A stretch of 64,000 bases of DNA from Hyaloperonospora brassicae (Eukaryota > Oomycota > Peronosporomycetes > Peronosporales > Peronosporaceae). The stretch lies in contig CANTFL010000673.1 of NCBI GenBank assembly GCA_947650285.1, positions 62,001 to 126,000 on the forward strand. The letters run 5' to 3'. The position numbers and the translations under genes were made by a program. The notes beneath the pieces were generated by a model that was not told the DNA's origin, did no database searches, and saw only the letters and a list, made by a program, of their open reading frames with translations. Shown in pieces: positions 55,743 to 64,000 of this stretch (positions are counted from its first letter, which is position 1; each line of letters starts with the position of its first letter).

Positions 55743-57385
55743 ATGGACGCCGCGGAAGAGCACGAGAACGACTACCTGCGCTTCTTGCGCGGCATGCGCC
55801 CAGAAGACGATGACATCCAGTCTTCTTTACGTGAGCAGCTGCGTGACGTTTTGTCCTGTGATGGCTTGGCAATGTGCCGTCGATCGACTGTGCTGACAAG
55901 TGTTTCTCTATTGCGTGGATCATCTTTTGCATCGATTGACACAGCGGATCTGTCAACGACGCAGCCATCCGAGTTGGACTTCCGCACGTCGTTCGTCGAG
56001 TCGGACGGACTCACGGAGATGGACCAGGACGGGGCTGAATTTGCCAGGATGCTGCTGGCCCAGGCCGAACAAGAGCAAAAGGATTCAGAGGCGGAGGAGG
56101 CTGTTGCGGCAGCGCCCATTTCGCCGGACGAGGCGGTCGGTGTCGTAAGTAAATTGCTGCAGCTTTCGCCTGTGCAACTGAGGGCAGACGATGGTCGGAC
56201 CGACCGACTAATGGAGCCAACAAATCTAGCAGCGGAGGCGATCGGTCCTGTCACATCGAAGAATCGATGCCGATACTACAACAAAGAGCGCATACGATGT
56301 ATACGTGCGGCGACAGGACTAGACGGACGCTGTGCAACGCACAAGATTAGCCAGTTCTGCAAACACCCGAAGTGCGGCAAGTACAGCCAAGGAGTCGGCT
56401 ACTGTATAAAGCACGGCGGTGGGAAGAAGTGCAAAAAGGAAGGTTGTGACAAACAGGTCCAGGGATACGGCTTTTGCTCCGGACATGGCGGAAAACCGCT
56501 GTGTTCTGTCGATGGCTGTGAGAAGAAACGGATGGAAGGAGGGTGAGAGAAGCGAAAACAGAGCTCCGTGGCTACTATTTCTACCTGTAGGGGCTCATCT
56601 GTTCACGCTGCTGTGTCTTTCGTGACAGGTATTGTAAAGCACACGGCGGTGGTAGATTTTGCCAGCACGAGGGTTGCTCAAGACGAGATATCGGTGGCGG
56701 TCGCTGCATCTCGCACGGTGGCGGGAAGAAGTGTCAGTCAAAAGACTGCACAAAAGTTGACCGAGGTGGTGGTTTCTGCAAAGCGCACGGCGGCGGCAAA
56801 AAGTGCGAGGCTGATAACTGCAAGAATTGGGCACTTGGTGGAGGCATTTGTTTGGAGCACAAGGGTCCAGGCAAGCGCTGCAAAACAGCAGGATGCACAA
56901 AGTACGACCTCGGTGGCGGCCACTGCATTGCCCATGGCGGTGGACGCAAGTGTGTCGTGGAAGGTTGCAACAAGATTCGTCAGGTAAACAAGCGCTGCCG
57001 TGGTCACGGTGGCAAGGTCATGTGCAGCGTGATCAATTGTGACCGCGCAGCTCAGAACCGCAAACTGTGCAAAGCCCACGGAGGTAGTAAGCTGTGTCAA
57101 CACGAGGGATGCACGAACAAGCAGAAAGGCAAAGGATTTTGCATTCGTCATGGCGGTGGCACAAAGTGCAAGGAGCATAGCTGTAGCGCAGTCGATCGTG
57201 GCGGGGGCTATTGCAAGGGCCATGGCGGGGGCAAGAAGTGCTCATATGCGTACTGCAACGTGTGGGTCATTGGTGGTGGCTACTGCGACGAGCACATCAA
57301 TTTGGAGCTTTCTCATTTGCCCGAAGAGGTTCCACGCATTTCGCCGAGCTCATATGTACTAAGCGAGTCAGTCGCGACAATCTAG
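55743..57385 (+). CDS. WRKY19-like Cys/His/Gly repeat protein (no WRKY box seen)
   Basis: Two exons, 55743-56542 and 56629-57385, encode 518 aa. Residues 1-170 are acidic and Ser-rich with no domain I recognise (starts DAAEEHENDYLRFLRGM). From about residue 180 to 490 there are 12-13 tandem repeats of about 23-25 aa of the form C-x4-C-x(5-8)-GGG-x-C-x2-HGGGKK, for example GCDKQVQGYGFCSGHGGK and DCTKVDRGGGFCKAHGGGK. The regular Cys/His spacing suggests one zinc per repeat. In oomycete databases such proteins are commonly named 'WRKY transcription factor 19-like' because plant WRKY19 carries the same repeat, but no WRKYGQK box is present. A nucleic-acid or protein-binding regulatory role is inferred only. 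The 3' end is duplicated at 59925-60195. Confidence 0.87.
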
Positions 57386-57731
57386 GACCAGTGTGGCTGC
57401 GCGTTGCTTCTGCCTTTCGTGTCGTCTACTACACTATACCAATACGCTGTTCACGATCCAAGAGTGGTCGTCTCGTTTTGTGTCCACCACTTCATGTCGC
57501 AGGTGTCGTTCAGTCGTCTCGTCCAACGACGGACAGGCGTCAACATGGTAACCATCGCACACGTAGTCAATCTCAGCAAATCAAAACGCACGACGATACA
57601 TTCGGCCGTCTTGTCGGAATAGAGCCGGGAGACTACGGGATCACAAACAGACCATGTGAACTGAAGACCTCCTCAGAGCACCACTTTTCAGTTTGCGCAA
57701 TAGCCGACACGCGCTTCTCCGACGCCAAGCC

Positions 57732-59902
57732 ATGCTCCGCTCGTGTCTCGCACTGGCGCTGGGCGTGTGCTTCGTGGACGACTGCTACGCCCGTGTCGAT
57801 CCGGCACCGACCCTGATCAAGTGCAGGACGTATGCCGAGACGGCCGCGTACTTGCTGGAGCTCAACGCCACATTTCCCGACGTCGTGCGGGTCTCGGTGG
57901 CCCAGGAGACCTACAACCTGCCGTACCCAAAGGAGCTCAGGTGTATCGTGGACGAAAAGACGAACGCGACAGAGCCGTGCAAACACTTTGTAGTGCATTT
58001 GACCAACCACGCGACGCTAGCGAGCGATCCGGAGAGACCTGAAGTCTTTTTCAGTGGAGCAGTGCACGGCAACGAACGCGTTGGACCCAACGCAGTCGTT
58101 GAGCTCGTGGCGCTATTCGCACATGCCACGTCAAAGTACCGCACGAAGGACATGCGGGAGCCAACAGCAGACACGCAGCGCTGGCTGAAGGAGCTCGTGA
58201 ACACGCGGAACGTGGTGCTGGTGCCAATGACCAACGCTTACGGCTACTCGCGCAACGAGCGCAGGGAGTTGACACTGGACCCAAATCGAGACTACAACTA
58301 CATGAGAGCAGGTGCGGAATGCATGCAAACAATGACGTCTCGTGTGGTGAATGAGATCTGGAGAGACCATATTTTCCAGTTGGCAGTGACGTTCCATGGC
58401 GGCACCCAAGCAATCGCGTACGAGTGGGGCGCCCCGAACCATTACTTCCATGGTGACAAGACCCAACCAAGTCAGAAGTCGCCTGACGACGTGGCTCAAG
58501 TCCAACTTGGCATCACATTGGCCAACTTTGCTGGCACATTTGCTAACGGAGAACTTCTTCCTGCGGGAACGATGAATGAAGTTGTGTATGGCGTTACAGG
58601 TGGCATGGAAGACTGGGGCTACGCCGCTTCGTGGGAAAACGAGTATTCGAACGAGAAGTCGCAGCCTTTTAGTCCGTGTGAGCCGACCACATTCGGTGGA
58701 TATCCGAAGGAGAAGACCATCTACAACAATGTTACCAACCGCGCTTTCAATGTACTGGTCGAGACCTCGTACAAAAAGGAGCCTCTACCAGCCGACATGG
58801 GGAATTTCCAGGAGTTGTACAATGCGAATGTGGACTTCTACCGCACCAAAGGGACCTCAACAAAGGTCGTGGGGCACGTACCAAGGAACGTCCGACTGGC
58901 GCTCATGATGATCGAGATGGCTCAGCCTCTAGTGCGTTGGGTAGATGCTGGACGGTCGTCTGCGTTGCAGACCGTAGACACCTTCCCAGCAGCGAGCTTG
59001 TATACGACAAGCGACGAACAAGTGACGAAGATGGGCTGTGGAGCTCGGGCATGGGAGCGCAAGCAAGTGGCAACGTGTAGTGCTACCGACTGCAGCGTGA
59101 TCAGCGCAGCACATTCGAAGCTGCAGATAGCGTGGGAAGTGCTTGGTGCGCTCACTGTGGACAGCACTCATGTCCAGGTGTCTTCCAGCGCATCCTTCGA
59201 GGACGATACCGTCCTGATCGAGACCACAGCTCAGAAGGGTACCACCCGGCGTTTCTACGAGTTCGCATCCAATTCGTCGAAAGCAGCAGCTGCCAACGCA
59301 GCCGATAAGATGGAAACGTCACTATTTGTCACGTGTCTTGACTTGGGCAACGTCACCTCGGACAAGTTTTACGTTCGAGCTGTGGCGACTGTCGACCAGG
59401 TATGTGGCGGCAATGCAATGGTCGTACTGCGTACACCCCTGGACCGGACACTGACGCGCTGTGTGTATGTGATGGTTTGTGTTTGTGTTCCAGAACTGGA
59501 AAAAACAAGGGACTGGTGCCAATATGCCTTCGCCTCAAGTGCCACCACAATCGCACTTGGTCAATGCTCGAACGAACGCAGGTTGGAACGCCAAATGGAA
59601 TGGCCACAAAGTGAAGGCTGGTCTCGAGTGGGCGTCTCCGGTACGTTCGTATGTTTCTGGTCGGGTCGTATCGCGCAAAGTCTTGACTGTACATGATGGT
59701 TCTGCATGATCAGATCCTCACAGTCGATGCGGGCAAGAAGTCTAAGACAAAAGCCGCTGAGCCGGAAGCGAGCAGTGACGGATCTCCGGAGCAGGAGTCA
59801 TCGTTTACGTTTCAAAGCACATCGTCTCAACGTGACAGTGCGGACTCGGACGACAACGCCGATTCACCGGTTGTTGGTAAGGTACACGCTAGTAAAGTGT
59901 AA
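57732..59902 (+). CDS. M14-family metallocarboxypeptidase, copy A (secreted; C-terminus truncated)
   Basis: Exons 57732-59399, 59494-59640 and 59714-59902 give 667 aa from ATG 57732. A signal peptide is likely (LRSCLALALGVCFVDDCYA, cleavage near residue 20). Zinc ligands of the M14 family are visible: His112 and Glu115 in GAVHGNERVGPNAVVE, and His222 in VTFHGGT. The substrate-binding DPNRDYNY follows around 173-180, and the general-base Glu344 lies in VLVETSYKKE. Such enzymes trim C-terminal residues from peptides, and a secreted or cell-surface role is inferred. Compared with copy B, exon 3 stops after GKVHASKV, so the acidic stalk and membrane anchor are missing. A perfect GTAAGT donor overlaps the stop (59899), so splicing into the downstream zinc-finger fragment is conceivable. 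Confidence 0.9.
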
Positions 59903-59924
59903 GTTCCAGGAATGGCCGACCAAG

Positions 59925-60195
59925 CAGAGGCAAAGGTTTTGCTAGTTACGGCCGGGAGGAACAGCGCAAGAAGCACCACTGCAGCGCAGGAGGTATTGGT
60001 GCTGGCGATTGCAAGGGCCACGGCGGGGACGAGAAGTGCTCATATGCGTATTGCAACGAGTGGATCGTCATTGGCGGTAGCTCTTGGGATAAGTATATTA
60101 GCTTGGGTCTTTTCTGTCCACCTGAAGAGGTGTCCCACATCACGACGAGCTCCTACTATCTGAACCGAACGGACGCGTCCGTCGCGACAGTGTAA
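59925..60195 (+). pseudogene. Duplicated 3' fragment of the WRKY19-like gene
   Basis: Reading from about 59970 to a TAA at 60195 gives the last one or two Cys/His repeats and the tail of the upstream gene (CKGHGGDEKCSYAYCNEW and a Ser/Thr-rich end, VATV-stop against VATI-stop in the parent). The conserved YCDEH zinc ligands are lost (SSWDKY here). It has no start of its own and is a by-product of the segmental duplication. Confidence 0.85.
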
Positions 60196-60300
60196 ATTCA
60201 GGTTAGCCACGCGTCGTTAACACTGTTATACAGCATAGCGCTATGCTGTTTATTTTGCCTTGTACACGGTCTCTCTTTTCGCCAGGACGCTCCTTGAGCG

Positions 60301-62954
60301 ATGACTTTGCTCCGCTCGTGTCTCGCACTGGCGCTGGGCGTGTGCTTCGTGGACGACTGCTACGCCCGTGTCGATCCGGCACCGACCCTGATCAAGTGCA
60401 GGACGTATGGTGAGATGTCCGCGTACTTGCTGGAGCTCAACGCCACATTTCCCGACGTCGTGCGGGTCTCGGTGGCCCAGGAGGCCTACAACCTGCCGTA
60501 CCCAAAGGAGCTCAGGTGCATTGTGGACGAAAAGACGAGTGCAACAGAGCCGTGCAAACAATTTGTAGTGCATTTGACCAACCACGCGACGCTAGCGAGC
60601 GATCCGGAGAGACCTGAAGTCTTTTTCAGTGGAGCAGTGCACGGCAATGAACGCGTTGGACCCAACGCAGTCGTTGAGCTCGTGGCGCTATTTGCACATG
60701 CCACGTCGAAGTACCGCACGAAGGACATGCGGAAGCCAACAGCAGACACGCAGCGCTGGCTGAAGGAGCTCGTGAACACGCGGAACGTGGTGCTGGTGCC
60801 AATGACTAACGCTTACGGCTACTCGCGCAACGAGCGCGAAGAGTTGGAAGTGGACCCGAATCGAGACTACAACTACATGAGAGCAGGTGCGGAATGCATG
60901 CAAACAATGACGTCTCGTGTGGTGAATGAGATCTGGAGAGACCATATTTTTCAGTTGGCAGTGACGTTCCATGGCGGCACTCGAGCAATCGCGTACGAGT
61001 GGGGCTCCCCGGACCATTACTTCCATGGTGACAAGACCCAACCAAGTCAGAAGTCGCCTGACGACGCGGCTCAGGTCCAACTTGGCACCACACTGGCCAA
61101 CTTTGCTGGTCCCTTTCCTGACGCAAAACTTTATCCCACGGGATCGATGAATGAAGTTGTGTATGACGTCGTTGGTGGCATGGAAGACTGGGGCTACGCC
61201 GCTTCGTGGGAAAACGAGTATTCGGACGAGAAGTCGCAGCCTTTTAGTCCGTGTGAGCCGACCACATTCGGTGGATATCCGAAGGAGAAGACCATCTACA
61301 ACAATGTTACCAACCGCGCTTTCAATGTACTGGTCGAGACCTCGTACAAAAAGGAGCCTCTACCAGCCGACATGGGGAATTTCCAGGAGTTGTACAATGC
61401 GAATGTGGACTTCTACCGCACCAAAGGGACCTCAACAAAGGTCGTGGGGCACGTACCAAGGAACGTCCGACTGGCGCTCATGATGATCGAGATGGCTCAG
61501 CCTCTAGTGCGTTGGGTAGATGCTGGACGGTCGTCTGCGTTGCAGACCGTAGACACCTTCCCAGCAGCGAGCTTGTATACGACAAGCGACGAACAAGTGA
61601 CGAAGATGGGCTGTGGAGCTCGGGCATGGGAGCGCAAGCAAGTGGCAACGTGTAGTGCTACCGACTGCAGCGTGATCAGCGCAGCACATTTGAAGCTGCA
61701 GATAGCGTGGGAAGTGCTTGGTGCGCTCACTGTGGACAGCACTCATGTCCAGGTGTCTTCCAGCGCATCCTTCGAGGACGATACCGTCCTGATCGAGACC
61801 ACAGCTCAGAAGGGTACCACCCGGCGTTTCTACGAGTTCGCATCCAATTCATCGAAAGCAGCAGCTGCCAACGCAGCCGATAAGATGGAAACGTCACTAT
61901 TTGTCACGTGTCTTGACTTGGGTAACGTCACCTCGGACAAGTTTTACGTTCGAGCTGTGGCGACTGTCGACCAGGTATGTGGCGGCAATGCAATGGTCGT
62001 ACTGCGTACACCCCTGGACCGGACACTGACGCGCTGTGTGTATGTGATGGTTTGTGTTTGTGTTCCAGAACTGGAAAAAACAAGGGACTGGTGCCAATAT
62101 GCCTTCGCCTCAAGTGCCACCACAATCGCACTTGGTCAATGCTCGAACGAACGCAGGTTGGAACGCCAAATGGAATGGCCACAAAGTGAAGGCTGGTCTC
62201 GAGTGGGCGTCTCCGGTACGTTCGTATGTTTCTGGTCGGGTCGTATCGCGCAAAGTCTTGACTGTACATGATGGTTCTGCATGATCAGATCCTCACAGTC
62301 GATGCGGGCAAGAAGTCTAAGACAAAAGCCGCTGAGTCGGAAGCGAGCAGTGACGGACCTCCGGAGCAGGAGTCATCGTTTTCGTTTCAAAGCACATCGT
62401 CTCAACGTGACAGTGCGGACTCGGACGACACCGTCGGCACACCGACTGCTGGCAAGATACATGCTGGTACAACAGCGAGCAAAGACGATGGAGAAGACAT
62501 GTCTAAGGGGGAGAGTGAAGAGGAGAGTGAAGCGGAGAACAGTGGTGAGGCGAGCGACAAAAGTGCGCTGGATCTGAAGGCGGACGCGTCGGATGACATT
62601 GAGGACGCGCCAGTCGACTCTTCTTCCTCCTCTGACACCACTCAAGAGATAACGGCGTTATCGGCAGCAAGTTTGGATGTGGAGACGACGGACACACCGT
62701 CGTCGTTGCTGAAGTATGGCTACGTCATCCTGTGCTCGTGCGCCGTAATCGTTGTGCTCGCGCTCGCGTATCTCTACCGACGAGTGTTCCAGCGCGGCCG
62801 TCAGCCGTACATGAACATCAACAGTCTCGACTCGACGACCGGCGTCGCAGTCAGTAGCACTGACGACGAATACGAAGTGGATGAGACCGAAAGCACCGAC
62901 GCTGGAGGTCCTCGAATTCCTCGCCATGCCCAGTCGTCCCAGAGTGTCATGTAG
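60301..62954 (+). CDS. M14-family metallocarboxypeptidase, copy B (membrane-anchored)
   Basis: Exons 60301-61974, 62069-62215 and 62289-62954 give 828 aa from ATG 60301. Catalytic features match copy A: GAVHGNERVG, TFHGGT, DPNRDYNY and VLVETSY, with a signal peptide starting TLLRSCLALALG. Two N-terminal residues are added (MTLLRS against MLRS). Exon 3 continues into an acidic Ser/Glu/Asp-rich stalk, a single transmembrane helix near residues 750-771 (VILCSCAVIVVLALAYLY), a basic stop-transfer, and a cytosolic tail with YMNINSLDS. It is therefore a type I surface protease with the catalytic domain outside. Its 3' half, including both introns, is nearly identical to copy A, while the 5' half differs more, which suggests gene conversion. 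Confidence 0.92.
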
Positions 62955-63027
62955 TAGTTGAAGTGCCTGTGGCGTCCCGGGATTTGTGGTGTGCACCACA
63001 CCACAAACGCATTTCGCACCGACCGCC

Positions 63028-63671
63028 ATGACCGACGCCAGTCTGCCCCAGTGCGCGTCCACCGCGCGTTTCCATGAGGTATGCGCTGTCCCTGCAGTCT
63101 GTACGGTCACCTGATACAGTATCTGCAGCAGTCTGTCGGCCCGTTTCGATCGCCAGCGCTTCTTAGAGGCTTTGCAATATCCATTCGTCACGATTTACTA
63201 TCATCTGTCTGTCTGTCGAACTCGTCCGTGTGTTGTTCGACGTAGATGCTGCTGGATGGCACACTACTGCGCGAGCATGAGGTGCTTGCGCTTCAGGCCA
63301 ACCGTCGACTGCGTGGCAAGTACCAAGCGCTGAGAGCTTGTGATGCGGCCTTCAACGCTATGCTGGACGTGCGCAAGCCAGCTGCCGAGCCAGCTACTAC
63401 TACTACAGACGACGCCACTGCCTCAGATATACGACCGCAGAAGCGGCCGCAGCTGGTGTACGCCGAGTACGTGGGCTGTGTCGGTCGCGCGCTGTGTGAG
63501 CAGCCGCTGCTGCAGTGGGTTGCCTGTGTACAGTCGGTACGAGAACAGCAAAAGGAGATTCGGGACTGTGCAATGGCCAAGAGAATGCTGGAGCGCTGTC
63601 TACGTGGCGAGACAGAGGAGCTGCTCAGGGCCTCGCAACCGCAAGTGTTTCGACCCAGCGCTGCCCTGTAG
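63028..63671 (+). CDS. Small unknown protein with spaced cysteines
   Basis: Exon 1 (63028-63078, TDASLPQCASTARFHE) ends at a GTATGC donor. Exon 2 starts after an AG at 63246 and ends at 63671, joining in phase 0 to 158 aa. The second exon begins with its own ATG (MLLDGTLLREHEVL), so a single-exon 141-aa form is also possible. Mostly helical, with Cys in YVGCVGRALC, WVACVQSV and RDCAMAKRMLERC. The spacing recalls CHCH-type intermembrane-space proteins but is not a clean twin CX9C. I do not recognise the family. Thr/Ala-rich linker around residues 60-75. Confidence 0.55.
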
Positions 63672-63867
63672 AACGTATGCCTCATGTCGACGTCACGGAA
63701 GCACACTGCAGCTCTTGTCACGCCGTACAAACAACGCACACGTTTGCTTCCATTGTATCTGTTTCTGGTTTAGGGGACATTTCGTTCGCGCTTGCAGCTG
63801 ACAGAGACTGCGCAGAGGAGAGCTCGCGCCTGCAAACCCAGCAGTGTACCTACCTTGCGCCAGGGTT

Positions 63868-64000
63868 CTAAACAATCCGATACGAGTCCGTGGAGAGCAG
63901 CTTCTCGAACCCAAACGCAATCGGCGACCCATCCTCAATCTTCTGAACGGCCTCTACCTGCACATCACTGTACACGCTCCGAGAAAAGAACGAGACGGAG
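63868..64000 (-). CDS. C-terminal end of an unidentified protein (5' part off window)
   Basis: An open minus-strand frame enters from the right edge and ends with TAG at 63868-63870. The 43 residues end in EDGSPIAFGFEKLLSTDSYRIV. No stop interrupts the frame before the window edge. The piece is too short to assign a family; it is likely the last exon of a gene convergent with the small protein at 63.0-63.7 kb. Confidence 0.6.
   Translation of the reverse strand, partial: SVSFFSRSVYSDVQVEAVQKIEDGSPIAFGFEKLLSTDSYRIV

Larger units (their letters stand above)
57116..62480 (+). repeat. Tandem segmental duplication: WRKY19-like 3' end + carboxypeptidase
   Basis: The segment from the last part of the WRKY19-like gene through the carboxypeptidase into its third exon (57116 to about 59890) is repeated from about 59925 onward. 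Carboxypeptidase positions are offset by exactly 2575 bp (for example the exon-2 starts at 59494 and 62069). The zinc-finger parts are offset by about 2.8 kb, because the spacer between the two genes has shrunk in copy 2 (346 bp against about 105 bp). Confidence 0.92.

Noticed and set aside
1..64000. tRNA, rRNA or CRISPR features
   Set aside because: None was seen by eye. No tRNA-like cloverleaf with intact A and B boxes and no regularly spaced repeats were recognised. A tRNAscan-SE run would be decisive.

Overview
This window looks like nuclear DNA of an oomycete, most likely a Peronosporalean such as Phytophthora or a downy mildew. Many genes carry short introns (47-90 nt) with GTRNGT-type donors. 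Conserved eukaryotic genes are packed closely, often head to head, and separated by decayed repeat-rich blocks. A Cys/Gly-rich 'WRKY19-like' protein and a probable decayed WY-type effector also fit oomycetes. The organism call is an inference; no species-specific marker was identified. Gene models were spliced by hand from reading frame, GT/AG sites and remembered family features, with no search run.

Layout. 1-25.6 kb is gene-rich: leucyl-tRNA synthetase (3' end off the window), gamma-tubulin complex protein GCP3, an unusual 2OG-hydroxylase/sulfotransferase fusion, ribosomal protein eL18, the TORC2 subunit SIN1, the GDP-mannose pyrophosphorylase alpha-like protein GMPPA, an LRAT/NlpC-P60 protein, a KICS2 (KICSTOR) homologue, and the GID/CTLH ubiquitin ligase subunit MAEA. 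A probable WY-effector pseudogene sits at 17.6-18.3 kb. 25.6-35.7 kb is sparse, with one intact gene (an APC-type amino acid transporter) and a Mutator-like element with long terminal inverted repeats. 35.8-43.2 kb is a decayed Ty1/copia retrotransposon carrying two later insertions: a solo LTR with a perfect 5-bp target duplication and a 1.8-kb probable DNA transposon with an 8-bp duplication. 43.2-52.5 kb is a 9-kb AT-rich desert with no convincing gene. 52.5-64 kb is gene-rich again: a Pin1-type prolyl isomerase, NOC4, the WRKY19-like protein, two tandem M14 metallocarboxypeptidases, a small Cys-containing protein, and a partial gene at the right edge.

Functional themes. Two components of TOR signalling (SIN1 for TORC2, KICS2 for nutrient control of TORC1) lie about 6 kb apart, and several other genes serve translation and ribosome biogenesis (LeuRS, eL18, NOC4). 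Several pairs share short divergent promoters (LeuRS/GCP3, SIN1/GMPPA, LRAT/KICS2, NOC4/WRKY19-like). The carboxypeptidase pair arose by a segmental duplication that also copied the 3' end of the WRKY19-like gene. The most striking items are the fusion enzyme, the nested transposons, the duplicated carboxypeptidase locus with apparent gene conversion, and an in-frame TAG near the end of GCP3 that is followed by more spliceable coding sequence.
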